Shown here piece by piece: positions 8,231 through 17,110 of a stretch of 64,000 nt of DNA (positions are counted from its first letter, which is position 1; each line of letters starts with the position of its first letter). Origin of the DNA: Qipengyuania mesophila (GTDB taxonomy: Bacteria; Pseudomonadota; Alphaproteobacteria; Sphingomonadales; Sphingomonadaceae); assembly GCF_019711655.1 (NCBI RefSeq), contig NZ_JAIGNU010000002.1:62001-126000 (forward strand). The letters are read 5' to 3'. The notes below the pieces were generated by a model. That model was not told where the DNA came from. It saw nothing but the letters and a program-made list of their open reading frames with translations, and did no database searches. The translations under genes and the position numbers were made by a program.

Positions 8231-9478
8231 ATGCCAAACATGGCGCGAAACATCGTATCGCTTGCAGCTCTTTCGCTGCTCCTGGCGGCCTGCGGCGGCG
8301 GGGGCTCCACAGGGACAACGGGCGGCGGCGGCGGAGGTACTGCGGTGGTGACACCCACCCCCACCCCGGCGCCCACGCCGACCCCCACCCCGCCGACAAC
8401 GGGCAACGAGGACGGCAACGCCATCATCCAGGCCTATCTGCGCCTCGATCTCGATGCGCTGGAAAACTACGCCGCGCCCACGTTGCCGGCCTATTACGAC
8501 AACACCGCATTCGCGCTCGACAACACGCCCAACAACGACCCCGTGAGCGACGATCTGGCCATGCTCGGCCGGGTGCTGTTCTACGACACCGCGCTGAGCG
8601 TGAACGATTCGATCAGCTGCGCCAGCTGCCACCAGCAGCAATTCGGCTTCGACGACAACGAGCGCTTTTCCGAGGGCTTCGCCGGGGGCGCATTTACCGG
8701 CGCGCATGCCATGCGGCTGGGCAATGTGCGCTTCTACCAGCCGGGCGAGATGTTCTGGGACCGCCGCGCCGACAGCGTGGAGGACCAGGCGACCCAGCCG
8801 ATCCTCAACCCGGTCGAAATGGGGTGGGTCGACAATGGCGGCCTCGCCGCGCTGGTGACCAAGCTTCAGGGTCTCGAATACTACCCCGTCCTGTTCGATT
8901 ACGTGTTCGGCGACGAGGCGATCACCATGAACCGCATCGAGCGGGCGCTGGCCAATTTCGAGCGCGCGATGATCTCCACCGACAGCCGCTGGGATCGCGC
9001 CTATGCGCAGGTCTTCAATGCCAATGCGCAGAACCGCAACCTGAACGTGAACCTGCCGGGCTTCTCGGCCAGCGAGAACCGCGGGCGCCAGCTGTTCATG
9101 GGCGGCCCCAACAATGGCGGCGCGGGCTGTTCCGCGTGCCACCAGCCGCCGACCTTCGCGCTCAGTGCCAACAGCCGCTCCAACGGGCTCGACGCCGGCG
9201 AGACGACGATCTTCAAATCGCCCTCGCTCAAGAATGTGGGGCTCTCGACCAACTTCATGCACGATGGCCGCTTCGACAGCCTGCTCGACGTGATCGTCCA
9301 CTACGACCAGGGCATCCAGGCCGGCCCGGCGCTCGACAACCGCCTGCAGGCAGGCGGCGCCCCGCGACGGCTCAACCTCTCGGTCGCCGACCGCCAGGCG
9401 CTGGTCGATTTCCTCCTCACGCTGACTGACGACACGCTCACCACCGATCCGAAATTTTCCGATCCTTTCATCCGGTGA
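8231..9478 (+). CDS. Di-heme cytochrome c peroxidase/MauG-like lipoprotein
   Basis: 415 aa exported lipoprotein. The signal peptide ends in a lipobox LAAC (Cys21), then a Gly- and Thr/Pro-rich linker (about residues 22-58, alternating TP) that would hold the catalytic part away from the membrane. Two heme c sites follow: C130-ASCH (CASCH, 130-134) and CSACH (300-304). TNFMHDGRFD near 341-349 probably supplies a Met ligand. The order fits CcpA/MauG peroxidases that reduce H2O2 or oxidise protein targets in the periplasm. Start at ATG 8231; an ATG at 8240 is possible. Confidence 0.9.
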   Translation: MPNMARNIVSLAALSLLLAACGGGGSTGTTGGGGGGTAVVTPTPTPAPTPTPTPPTTGNEDGNAIIQAYLRLDLDALENYAAPTLPAYYDNTAFALDNTPNNDPVSDDLAMLGRVLFYDTALSVNDSISCASCHQQQFGFDDNERFSEGFAGGAFTGAHAMRLGNVRFYQPGEMFWDRRADSVEDQATQPILNPVEMGWVDNGGLAALVTKLQGLEYYPVLFDYVFGDEAITMNRIERALANFERAMISTDSRWDRAYAQVFNANAQNRNLNVNLPGFSASENRGRQLFMGGPNNGGAGCSACHQPPTFALSANSRSNGLDAGETTIFKSPSLKNVGLSTNFMHDGRFDSLLDVIVHYDQGIQAGPALDNRLQAGGAPRRLNLSVADRQALVDFLLTLTDDTLTTDPKFSDPFIR

Positions 9479-9487
9479 CCTGCTATC

Positions 9488-9518
9488 GCCTCTCTCTACG
9501 CGACGAGAGGAGAGAGGC
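9488..9518 (+). promoter_or_regulatory. RNA hairpin enclosing the ribosome-binding site of the monooxygenase gene
   Basis: GCCTCTCTC (9488-9496) and GAGAGAGGC (9510-9518) form a perfect 9-bp stem with a 13-nt loop. The 3' arm is the purine-rich GAGAGAGG Shine-Dalgarno directly before ATG 9520. It begins 10 bp after the peroxidase stop. It could hide the start site or slow the upstream transcript's decay; no T-run follows. Confidence 0.55.
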
Positions 9519-9519
9519 G

Positions 9520-9822
9520 ATGATCCAGATAAACGGCACGATAAAGCTCGGGCGACCGATCGACGCGGCGACGCGCAAGGCGATGGTCGAAATGATCCGC
9601 GCGAGCCGCGCCGAGGACGGTTGCCTCGACTACACCTTTGCCAGCGACCTCGCCGATCCCGACACGCTGATCCTGTTCGAACGCTGGCGCGACCGCGAGG
9701 CCTTGGCCGCGCATGGCGCCTCTGCCCACATGGCCGAATTCCAGAAGGTCATGGCCGCCAATCCCCCCGAAACGCGCGACCTGAGGATCTACGAGACCGA
9801 CGACGGCCAGCCGCTCGGCTGA
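9520..9822 (+). CDS. Antibiotic biosynthesis monooxygenase (ABM) domain protein
   Basis: 100 aa ferredoxin-like single-domain protein. The pattern MVEMIRASRAEDGCLDYTFASDLADPDTLILFERWRDREALAAH matches the ABM/YgiN fold, in which dimers oxidise quinols or polyketides without a cofactor, or act as dimeric heme or small-molecule binders. ATG 9520 is chosen because a strong purine-rich Shine-Dalgarno precedes it; the frame extends 45 bp upstream without a good start. It sits 41 bp after the peroxidase and may be co-transcribed. Substrate unknown. Confidence 0.82.
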   Translation: MIQINGTIKLGRPIDAATRKAMVEMIRASRAEDGCLDYTFASDLADPDTLILFERWRDREALAAHGASAHMAEFQKVMAANPPETRDLRIYETDDGQPLG

Positions 9823-11178
9823 CTATTCGGCAGGCTGGATCTCGATCGCGGGGCGCGGCCGAAAGCGGTGCCACATCCGCGTCAGCGGCGCGGTGATGAG
9901 ACCGTGCTGCGCCATCCAGGCGTGGTATTCGCGATATTTCGGATCCTCGGCGAGGAGATGCGCCTCCTCGGTCTTGGCACGCCAGAAATAGATCCCGTTG
10001 ACCACTGCGAGGAAGAAGCAGTTGCGGATCGCCTCGACCAGCGAGCCGGTGGTGACGAGGAACGGCATCACCGAAGCCCACCAGAACAGGTTCTTCGAAA
10101 CATATGCAGGATGACGCGTGAAGCGATAGGGGCCGTTGGTCAGCACGCCGCGATAGGTGAGATTGGAGAACCTTAGCCCGAAGGCGAAGGTCGCCCACGC
10201 ATAGATCGCGGTCAGGGCCACCAGCAGCGCGCCCCACAGAGCAATCGCCAGATCGTGCCCCTCGAGCCAGTGCAGCCAACCCGCGGTATCCTCTTCGTAG
10301 AAGATCGCCTTGCCGTTCCCGAGAATGCCCCAGACCGCCGGCGGATAGCAGATCAGCGCCGCGATCCAGCCGCCGAGCAACGGGTTACCCGAACGGATAT
10401 GCGCGTCGAGCGGGCGCATGGTGACGATATAGCCGACCGTGCCGATCATCACGTCGATCATGAACATCGCCTCGATCACGGTCAGCGCGATACGCTCGGG
10501 GCGCGCCATGACTTCGGCGAAATCTGCGGTCACGATGTGGCGGAACGCGAAGGGGATGATCGAGATCATGAAGGCGGTGAAGAAAGCCTTGATGATCCAG
10601 GCCCGCCAGTGCTTCTTGACCTCGTCCAGCTCCCAGCCGGGCCGCATCAGCAGCAAGGCGCCGAAATGCCAGGCATGGTCGCGCGGATTGACCAGCGCGC
10701 GGTCGATCCAGAAGACATAGGGCACCGAAAGCACCACCAGCGGCAGCGCGGCATAGCCGAGTACCTGCATCGAGAAGACATATTGCCCCTGCCAGTACCA
10801 GCGGCACAGGCAGTAGAGCCCGGCGATGATCGCCCAGGTCGCCCATAGCCCCGCAAGCTTGACCCAGGTAACGCTGCGATCGGGCCTGCGGCTGTTCATC
10901 AGCGACCAGTCGAGCCCGGTCGAGGGGCGCAAGTGGACCTTGTCGACGAGTATCGACCAGGCGGCCATGGGGAGCGCTGCCGCAAGCAGGCCGACGAGCG
11001 CCGAATTCTGCCCGCCCAGCGTATCGTGCGGTACGGCCCAGTCGAAGGCCTCGGCAATGCTGGGGAATGCGCGCGCGAAGACGACCCAGGCGAACAGCCC
11101 GGCAAGGCCCACCAGCCCTACGGCCGAAGAGACGTCGCTCCGCGGCCGCGCAAGGGGTGCTTGCTCCATCGCACTCAT
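9823..11178 (-). CDS. Polytopic membrane methyltransferase, isoprenylcysteine carboxyl methyltransferase (ICMT)-like
   Basis: 451 aa with about nine hydrophobic segments. The C-terminal third contains the ICMT/PEMT SAM-binding signature: NGPYRFTRHPAYVSKN (RHPAY 355-359) and a downstream Glu pair (404-405) in KTEEAHLLAEDPKYREYHAW. The N-terminal 300 residues are an extra multi-spanning region not found in short bacterial ICMT homologues. The methyl acceptor (lipid, thiol or protein) is unknown. Its stop abuts the convergent monooxygenase stop. It lies downstream of bamB on the same strand, 55 bp away. Confidence 0.75.
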   Translation of the reverse strand: MSAMEQAPLARPRSDVSSAVGLVGLAGLFAWVVFARAFPSIAEAFDWAVPHDTLGGQNSALVGLLAAALPMAAWSILVDKVHLRPSTGLDWSLMNSRRPDRSVTWVKLAGLWATWAIIAGLYCLCRWYWQGQYVFSMQVLGYAALPLVVLSVPYVFWIDRALVNPRDHAWHFGALLLMRPGWELDEVKKHWRAWIIKAFFTAFMISIIPFAFRHIVTADFAEVMARPERIALTVIEAMFMIDVMIGTVGYIVTMRPLDAHIRSGNPLLGGWIAALICYPPAVWGILGNGKAIFYEEDTAGWLHWLEGHDLAIALWGALLVALTAIYAWATFAFGLRFSNLTYRGVLTNGPYRFTRHPAYVSKNLFWWASVMPFLVTTGSLVEAIRNCFFLAVVNGIYFWRAKTEEAHLLAEDPKYREYHAWMAQHGLITAPLTRMWHRFRPRPAIEIQPAE

Positions 11179-11233
11179 GACCCTGCCTCGTTAGCCCAGA
11201 TTGGTTAACACGCGGGTCACGCTAGCACGAAAA

Positions 11234-12580
11234 TCAGCGGAAAGCGGTAATCCGGCCGCTGTCGTCGAGAATGTAGAGCGTGTTGTTGGCCACGATCGGC
11301 GCGAGCGAGACCGACTGGTCGAGATCGGTGAACAGGCTCGCCGAGCCCTCGCCGGTGCTGATGCGATAGACCTCGCCTTCCGAATTGACCGCCCACAGGC
11401 TGTCGCCGGCGAGCACCGGGCCCGACCAGAAGATCGGCCCCTTCTTGTCCTTCTCGTCGCGCCATCGCTGCATCTGCGTGAGCCAGCGCACCTTGCCCGT
11501 CGAGCGGGCGATGGCGAGCAGGCGGGCATCGTCGGTGAGGGTGAAAATCCATTCACCCGCGACGGCCGGAGTGGAGATGCCTGCGAGGTTGAGTTCCCAG
11601 ATCCGCTGGCCGGTCACCAGTTCGTAGGCAGCCATCCGACCGCCCTGGCCGAGCGCATAGACGCGGCCGTTATCGATGATCGGATCGGCATCGATATCGG
11701 TCAGCGAGCCGACCGAGGTCGAGATCGAAGTGCGTGCGAGCGCGTCGGCCCACAGCGTACGACCGTTTTCATAGCGATAGGCGTTCAGTTCGCCCGAGCT
11801 GTACCCGGCGATGACCGTGCCCTGCCCCGCTGCCGGAGCGGCAACCCCGAAGACGCCAGCCTGCGTCGAGGAACCCGTTTCCTGCCACTGGACCGAGCCG
11901 TCGGCAGCACTGAGGGCGAAGATCTGGTTGTCCTGCGTCATCACGAAGACCGAGCCGAAAGCGATGGTCGGCGAACCGCGTAGCGGCCCCGAGGGCTTCA
12001 CCTTCCACAGCACCGATCCGTCGGCGGCATTGAGCGCGACGACATCGCCGACGCCGTCGGTCATGTAGACCTTGCCGTCGTCATAACTCGCCCCGCCACC
12101 GAAGGCCGAGGGTCGCAGGTCGCTCTCGATGCCGGGATTGTAGGTCCAGCGGCGCGCGCCGGTCTGGGCATCGAAGGCGGACAGTGTGCCGTCGCCGCCG
12201 ACGGCGAACAGCTTGCCGCCACCGACCACCGGAGCCGCACCGAGCCGGCGGCGCTGGCTGGCGCCCTCGACATTGACCGTGAAGGCACGCGTCGGGTTCT
12301 GCGAAAGCGCCACATGGCCATAGGACTTGCTGGCGGTGCCGCCGGCCTGCGCCCAGCTCTCGTTGACCTGTGCCGGCGGGAGCACGACCGAGACGCTCGC
12401 CAGTGCCGGGTCGACCTTGGCACCGGTTTCGATGCGCGAGAGGATCGGCTGGCGATCGCCCAGCGTGGGGGTGACCTTCTTGTCCTTGCCGCCGCCGAAC
12501 AGGCCGCCGCCCGCGCAGGCGCCAAGGCCGATCGCCAGAGCCACGACGAGCGCCGAGCGCGAGAGGTGTGTGCGGTTCAT
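11234..12580 (-). CDS. bamB: Outer membrane protein assembly factor BamB
   Basis: 448 aa lipoprotein with signal peptide and lipobox LGAC (Cys22). The body is a series of PQQ-like beta-propeller blades: repeated units such as GGKLFAVGGDGTLSAFDAQTGARRWTY, GKVYMTDGVGDVVALNAADGSVLWK, FALSAADGSVQWQ and VYALGQGGRMAAYELVTGQRIWE. BamB assists the BamA complex in folding outer-membrane beta-barrels. It follows the TPR protein gene by 39 bp, the usual yfgM-bamB arrangement. The C-terminal blade ends ILDDSGRITAFR. Confidence 0.94.
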   Translation of the reverse strand: MNRTHLSRSALVVALAIGLGACAGGGLFGGGKDKKVTPTLGDRQPILSRIETGAKVDPALASVSVVLPPAQVNESWAQAGGTASKSYGHVALSQNPTRAFTVNVEGASQRRRLGAAPVVGGGKLFAVGGDGTLSAFDAQTGARRWTYNPGIESDLRPSAFGGGASYDDGKVYMTDGVGDVVALNAADGSVLWKVKPSGPLRGSPTIAFGSVFVMTQDNQIFALSAADGSVQWQETGSSTQAGVFGVAAPAAGQGTVIAGYSSGELNAYRYENGRTLWADALARTSISTSVGSLTDIDADPIIDNGRVYALGQGGRMAAYELVTGQRIWELNLAGISTPAVAGEWIFTLTDDARLLAIARSTGKVRWLTQMQRWRDEKDKKGPIFWSGPVLAGDSLWAVNSEGEVYRISTGEGSASLFTDLDQSVSLAPIVANNTLYILDDSGRITAFR

Positions 12581-12619
12581 TGAAATCCTCGTTCCGTGTC
12601 TTGTCCGGCCGCAGCGGCC

Positions 12620-13420
12620 TTATTCGGTGGCAGCCGCGGCGTTATCGCCTGCGGCCTCTTCGCGTTCGACCCCCTGTTCCTCGAGCAGCGCATCGACATC
12701 CTCGATCGCATCGACGCCGAGCACGCCGGCCATCTGCCGCGCACGCGAACGGAGGGTTTCGGGTGCATCCTTGTCTTGCGCGATCTGCGCGAACAGCGCA
12801 CCGGCCTCCGCCTTCTTGCCCTGGTCGAGATAGGTATGCGCCAGCAGCTCACCTGCGCTGGCGAAATAGGGCTTGCCCGGGACCGCCAGCGGCTTGAGCG
12901 CGGCAACGATCTCGGCGCTCTTCATGCCGTCGTAGTTGAGAGCCACGTCGCGCAGGCGTGCAAGGTCGCGTAGTGCGGGCGCGGCGTCCTCGTTGTTGGC
13001 TACGCGCTTGAACATTTCCGAAGCCTGCGCGCTGTCGCCGCGCTGCTCGGCGATCCCCGCACGCATCAGCACGGCGGCCACCGCCGCGCCGCCGCCATCC
13101 TCGCCGGCCAGACCTTCGAGCCGGTCGAAGCCGGAATCGAGATTGCCCGCCTGAATCTGGTCGAGCGCGCCGACGAGCGTCTCGGCATCGCGCTCCATCG
13201 CCGCTTCCTGGCGGCTTTCCCAATAGAGATAGCCACCGAAGGCGGCGAGCCCGGCGAGCAGCACGCCGAGCAGCGGCTTGCCCCATTGATTGAGAAAGGC
13301 CTCCGCATCGCCCTGGCGGACGGCATCGTCGACTTCGCGCAGCAACGCTTCCTGCTGGGCGTTTTCTTCCTTGGCGCGCTTTTCTTCGCGGGAGAGTTCG
13401 TTCTTCGGCGTCAGGGCCAC
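12620..13420 (-). CDS. TPR-like membrane protein (YfgM/ancillary translocon type)
   Basis: 266 aa with the GTG start at 13420 (MALTPKNEL). That start is chosen because GGAG lies at 13430-13433 with 9 nt spacing; an upstream ATG (13435) and a TTG (13489) have no Shine-Dalgarno. A lysine/glutamate-rich N-terminus precedes one membrane segment (about residues 50-67, LLGVLLAGLAAFGGYLYW), then helical repeats such as ALLMRAGIAEQRGDSAQASEMFKRVA-type units. It matches the YfgM family, membrane-tethered periplasmic TPR proteins at the SecYEG translocon, and stands upstream of bamB as usual. C-terminus is acidic and Ala-rich. Confidence 0.85.
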   Translation of the reverse strand: MALTPKNELSREEKRAKEENAQQEALLREVDDAVRQGDAEAFLNQWGKPLLGVLLAGLAAFGGYLYWESRQEAAMERDAETLVGALDQIQAGNLDSGFDRLEGLAGEDGGGAAVAAVLMRAGIAEQRGDSAQASEMFKRVANNEDAAPALRDLARLRDVALNYDGMKSAEIVAALKPLAVPGKPYFASAGELLAHTYLDQGKKAEAGALFAQIAQDKDAPETLRSRARQMAGVLGVDAIEDVDALLEEQGVEREEAAGDNAAAATE

Positions 13421-13537
13421 TGCGGCGGGCTCCATCTGGATAGGTATCGGTTTGCGCGGCTCTTTACGGGCAGGCGGGGGCAAGGGCAATGGTCGGGAAA
13501 GCCTGTCCCCCAGCGCGTGAATGCCGGATGAAAGGGC

Positions 13538-14689
13538 CTAGAGGTCAATTCGCATCGCGCTCGAATAGAGACGGCGGTAGGTCGCGACCATCTTCGCCTC
13601 GTCGAACTCGGCCACGGCCTTCGCGCGGTTGGCTTCGCCGACCTCCTTGCGCAGGTCCTTCGAGACGGCGAGCTGGACCAGCGCCATCGCTAGCTCTTCT
13701 TCATTGCCCGGCGGAGCGATGAACTCGGCATTGGGCGCCGACACCATGTGCGCGATATCGCCCACCGCGGGGGCAACCACCGGCAGGCCGGCGGCCATCG
13801 CCTCGACCACCGAGAGCGGGAATTGCTCGGAATCGCTCGACAGGGCGAAGATGTCGAACAGGCCGATGACGCGCGCCGGATCGGACACCGCGCCGGGCAG
13901 GTGGACGCGGTGGTTGATCTGCAAACGGTCGGCCTCGGCCAGGATCGCCTCGCGCGCGCCGGCGTCGCCCTCGCCCAGGATCACCAGCTGCCAGTTCTCG
14001 GGCAGGTCGGCGAAGACGCGCACCAGCCGCGGCAGGTTCTTGATCGTGCGCAGTCCCGCCAGCGTGCCGACCCAGAACTCGCCCGGATGCTTGATCAGCC
14101 GCAGCGCGTCCTTCTTGGGCCGCATGGCGAAGGCCTTGGTGTCGATCCCGTTGGGAATGCGCTTCACCCGGCCGAGCGGCTGCTGCCAGTCGACCAGCGC
14201 GATCTCCTCGAGTCGCTCGGACGGGACGACCAGGCCAGCAGCCTTGCCCAATGCGATCCGGCGGTACCAGGTGCGGCTCGGCTTGAGCCTTGTCAGCTCG
14301 CTCTCGTCGAAGCCGTCCTCGTGATGGATCAGCGGGGGGAGATTGTGGAGGTCCTTGAACAGCGTGTGCGCCATCACCGCGTCCATTGCACCCCAATTGT
14401 AGGTGCAGACGAGGTCGTAGCCCTTCATCGCCTTGGCGAGTCTCTGCAGCCGCCCCGGCATGGGCCAGCCTTTGAGGCTGGGAAATTCGGGCTGGAGGCG
14501 GACGTCGATCCCCTTGTCGATCCGCTGGGCCGCGCCGAGATTCTCGGGTTCGGCCGAGACGATCGTGTGCCGCGCCTTGCGGCCGAAAGCGTTGATCAGC
14601 TGGACCGTGCGCAATTCCTTGCCGCCAGGGGCGAAGGTCGAATGGAGATGCAGGATATGCGGCACCGCGCCGCCACGCGGCCGGTTCAT
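13538..14689 (-). CDS. GT4-family glycosyltransferase
   Basis: 383 aa. The N-terminus VPHILHLHSTFAPGGKELRTVQL has the Gly-rich acceptor-side loop of GT-B enzymes. The C-terminal domain has FWVGTLAGLRTIKNLPRLVRVF and the E-x7-E nucleotide-sugar motif in EQFPLSVVEAMAAGLPVVA (about residues 288-297). It would transfer a sugar from an NDP-sugar to a surface polymer or lipid; acceptor unknown. Its ATG overlaps the stop of the upstream hydrolase gene (ATGA), so the two are translationally coupled. Confidence 0.88.
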   Translation of the reverse strand: MNRPRGGAVPHILHLHSTFAPGGKELRTVQLINAFGRKARHTIVSAEPENLGAAQRIDKGIDVRLQPEFPSLKGWPMPGRLQRLAKAMKGYDLVCTYNWGAMDAVMAHTLFKDLHNLPPLIHHEDGFDESELTRLKPSRTWYRRIALGKAAGLVVPSERLEEIALVDWQQPLGRVKRIPNGIDTKAFAMRPKKDALRLIKHPGEFWVGTLAGLRTIKNLPRLVRVFADLPENWQLVILGEGDAGAREAILAEADRLQINHRVHLPGAVSDPARVIGLFDIFALSSDSEQFPLSVVEAMAAGLPVVAPAVGDIAHMVSAPNAEFIAPPGNEEELAMALVQLAVSKDLRKEVGEANRAKAVAEFDEAKMVATYRRLYSSAMRIDL

Positions 14690-15552
14690 GCGACGCGCGC
14701 CAGCAGTCGGTCGATCGCCGCGCGCGCTTCGGGCTCGTCGAGCGTGGGGGCATGGCCCACCTGCGGGATCACTGCGCTCTCCGCAGTGGGGGCCACCTTC
14801 TGCATCTCGGCAAAGCTGGCGGCGGAGAGCAGCGTCGACAATTCGCCGCGCAGCAGCAGCAACGGCTTGCCGGCGAGCGCGCGGAAAGCGGGCCACAGAT
14901 CGACCGGTGCCGCCGCCTCGGGCGAAGCGAGGATCGGTTCGGCGAGCTTCATGTCGTAGTCGAACACGATCCGTCCGCTGCTCGACAGCGTCATCACCCG
15001 CTTGGCCATCGCGATCCAGTCCTGGATGTCATAGGCGGGGAAGCTTGCGCCATGCACTTCCTCGAGCCCGCGTGCCGCGTGCATCCAGGTGGGGAAGCTG
15101 CGCCCCTGTCCAACATAGGACTTGATCGTGTCGAGCCCCTCGGTTTCGAGCACTGGCCCGATATCGTTGAGCACCGCACCCGCGACCCGCTCGGGCTGCG
15201 CCTGCGCCAGCAGCATCGTCATCAACCCGCCCATCGAGGTGCCGATCGCGACGAAGCGCTCGATCCGCTCCTGATCGAGCAGCGCGAGCAGGTCGCCGAC
15301 ATAGGTCGGCAGCGCGTAGCTCTCGGAGTGTTCGGAATAGTCGCTGTCGCCACGACCGCGCGTGGAGGGGACCAGCACCCGCCAGCCCTGCGCCGCGATA
15401 TGCGGCGCGAGCTCCTCGAAATCGCGGGCGTTGCGCGTCAGCCCATGCAGGCAGATCACCGGCGGGCGGTCGCCGGCGCTGCCGTATTCGCGGAAACGGA
15501 GGGTGAGACCGTCGGCACTGGGCCACTGACGGTCGGTGAAGCTGGTATCCAT
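14686..15552 (-). CDS. Alpha/beta hydrolase (Ser nucleophile)
   Basis: 288 aa. It contains the oxyanion loop CLHGLTRNARDFEEL, the nucleophile elbow G-T-S106-M-G (IGTSMGGLM), and the catalytic His in PQVGHAPTLDEPEA near 265. The sequence resembles small esterase/lactonase-like hydrolases of proteobacteria. The acid residue position has GELSTLLS where many relatives have Asp, so the third member of the triad is uncertain. First gene of a two-gene unit with the glycosyltransferase, divergent from selO (42 bp between starts). Confidence 0.86.
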   Translation of the reverse strand: MDTSFTDRQWPSADGLTLRFREYGSAGDRPPVICLHGLTRNARDFEELAPHIAAQGWRVLVPSTRGRGDSDYSEHSESYALPTYVGDLLALLDQERIERFVAIGTSMGGLMTMLLAQAQPERVAGAVLNDIGPVLETEGLDTIKSYVGQGRSFPTWMHAARGLEEVHGASFPAYDIQDWIAMAKRVMTLSSSGRIVFDYDMKLAEPILASPEAAAPVDLWPAFRALAGKPLLLLRGELSTLLSAASFAEMQKVAPTAESAVIPQVGHAPTLDEPEARAAIDRLLARVA

Positions 15553-15594
15553 GTCTGGCGGCGAAAACCCCGGTAACTTGGCGTTCGAGCCCTT

Positions 15595-17046
15595 GTGTCG
15601 GGCTGGCTTGCCGCCCACTATCGCCGCATGCGCGCCGAACCGCAAGCCGCGAGCTATCGCCCCGACACGCCGATCGAAACGCTCGCCGACTGGATCGGCG
15701 ATGCGGTCGAGCCGGCCCCGTTTCCCGAAACATGCCTGCGCCTCCGCAACGATTCGCATGCCGCGACTGTCGGACTGGCCTCGCTGACCGACGAGGAATG
15801 GCTGCGCCATTTCGGGCGCTTCGAACCGCTCGAAGGCAACCTCGCCCACCCTCTGGCGCTGCGCTATCACGGGCACCAGTTCCGCGTGTACAATCCCGAG
15901 ATCGGCGATGGCCGCGGGTTCCTTTTCGCCCAGCTGCGCGATGGCGGGGGCCGACTGCTCGATCTCGGCACCAAGGGCTCGGGCCAGACTCCGTGGAGCC
16001 GCGATGGCGACGGGCGGCTGACGCTCAAGGGCGCGGTGCGCGAAATCCTCGCCACCGAGATGCTCGAGGCGCTCGGCGTCTACACGTCGAAGACCTTCAG
16101 CGTGGTCGAGACCGGCGAGAAACTGTGGCGCGGCGACGAGCCCTCGCCCACCCGTTCGGCGGTGCTGACGCGGCTCAGCCACGGCCATATCCGCATCGGG
16201 ACCTTCCAGCGCCTGCTCGCGCTCGAGCAACGCGAGCACATGGAGCAACTTGTCGATTATTGCCTCGCGCAGTTTCCCGGTCCGCCCCCGCCCGAAGACG
16301 CGCCTGGGCGCGAGGAACCGGCGGTGCGGCTGATGCATCTGGTCGTCGAACGGCTCGCCGACCTGGCGGCAAGCTGGATGGTCGCGGGCTTCGTCCACGG
16401 CGTGCTCAACACCGACAACATGAACATCTCGGGCGAGAGCTTCGATTACGGGCCGTGGCGCTTCCTGCCGCATTGGGACCCGGCATTCACCGCCGCCTAT
16501 TTCGACCACCAGGGGCTCTATGCCTTCGGGCGCCAGCCCGAGGCCCTGCACTGGAACTGTGGGCAACTCGCCGTCGCGCTGCGTCTGGTGGCCGAGGCCC
16601 CGCCGCTGATCGCGGCGATGGAGCGCTTCGGACCGCTCTACATGGATGCCGTCGGCCGACGCTGGTGCTGGCGGCTGGGCCTGGTCCCGCGCGATGCCGA
16701 GGCCAACGCGAAGCTCGTCGCCGCCTCGGAGAAGGCGCTGCGTGAGAGCGGCATGGCGCCCGACACCTTCTTCTTCGGTCATCGCGGCGGGCGCGAGGCG
16801 CAAGGCGAGCTCGCCGAGGCGCTGCACGACTTCGAAGCGGTGGCGAGCGATCATCCCTATTGGAGCGACGATACGCCACAATCCATGCTCATCGAGGAGG
16901 TCGAGACGATCTGGTCTGCCATTGCGGAGCACGACGACTGGCAGCCGCTCGAACACAAGGTCGCTGCATTGCGCCGCATGGGCGAGGCACATGGCGCGCC
17001 GCCCGCACCTGCCGGACACGCCTTGCGCGGCGAAGACGTCGATTGA
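15595..17046 (+). CDS. selO: Protein adenylyltransferase SelO (YdiU)
   Basis: 483 aa pseudokinase-fold enzyme that AMPylates proteins, some linked to redox balance. Characteristic elements are present: LALRYHGHQFRVYNPEIGDGRG, the nucleotide loop GTKGSGQTPWSRDGDG with Lys127, VREILATEML, and HGVLNTDNMNISGESFDYGPW holding the base Asp274 and metal Asp284. The C-terminal selenocysteine/cysteine seen in some SelO proteins is absent (ends GEDVD). GTG 15595 is used; ATG 15628 is an equally possible start and neither has a clear Shine-Dalgarno. Confidence 0.92.
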   Translation: MSGWLAAHYRRMRAEPQAASYRPDTPIETLADWIGDAVEPAPFPETCLRLRNDSHAATVGLASLTDEEWLRHFGRFEPLEGNLAHPLALRYHGHQFRVYNPEIGDGRGFLFAQLRDGGGRLLDLGTKGSGQTPWSRDGDGRLTLKGAVREILATEMLEALGVYTSKTFSVVETGEKLWRGDEPSPTRSAVLTRLSHGHIRIGTFQRLLALEQREHMEQLVDYCLAQFPGPPPPEDAPGREEPAVRLMHLVVERLADLAASWMVAGFVHGVLNTDNMNISGESFDYGPWRFLPHWDPAFTAAYFDHQGLYAFGRQPEALHWNCGQLAVALRLVAEAPPLIAAMERFGPLYMDAVGRRWCWRLGLVPRDAEANAKLVAASEKALRESGMAPDTFFFGHRGGREAQGELAEALHDFEAVASDHPYWSDDTPQSMLIEEVETIWSAIAEHDDWQPLEHKVAALRRMGEAHGAPPAPAGHALRGEDVD

Positions 17047-17110
17047 CGCGGCGCTTCTGACCTACCACTTAGGGCCCGATTCGAGCCGCAGAGAGGAATA
17101 TCATACCACA

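Noticed and set aside
8342-8405. Thr-Pro repeat in the peroxidase looking like a tandem DNA repeat
   Set aside because: It is a linker coding for alternating Thr and Pro after the lipid anchor, not an independent repeat element.
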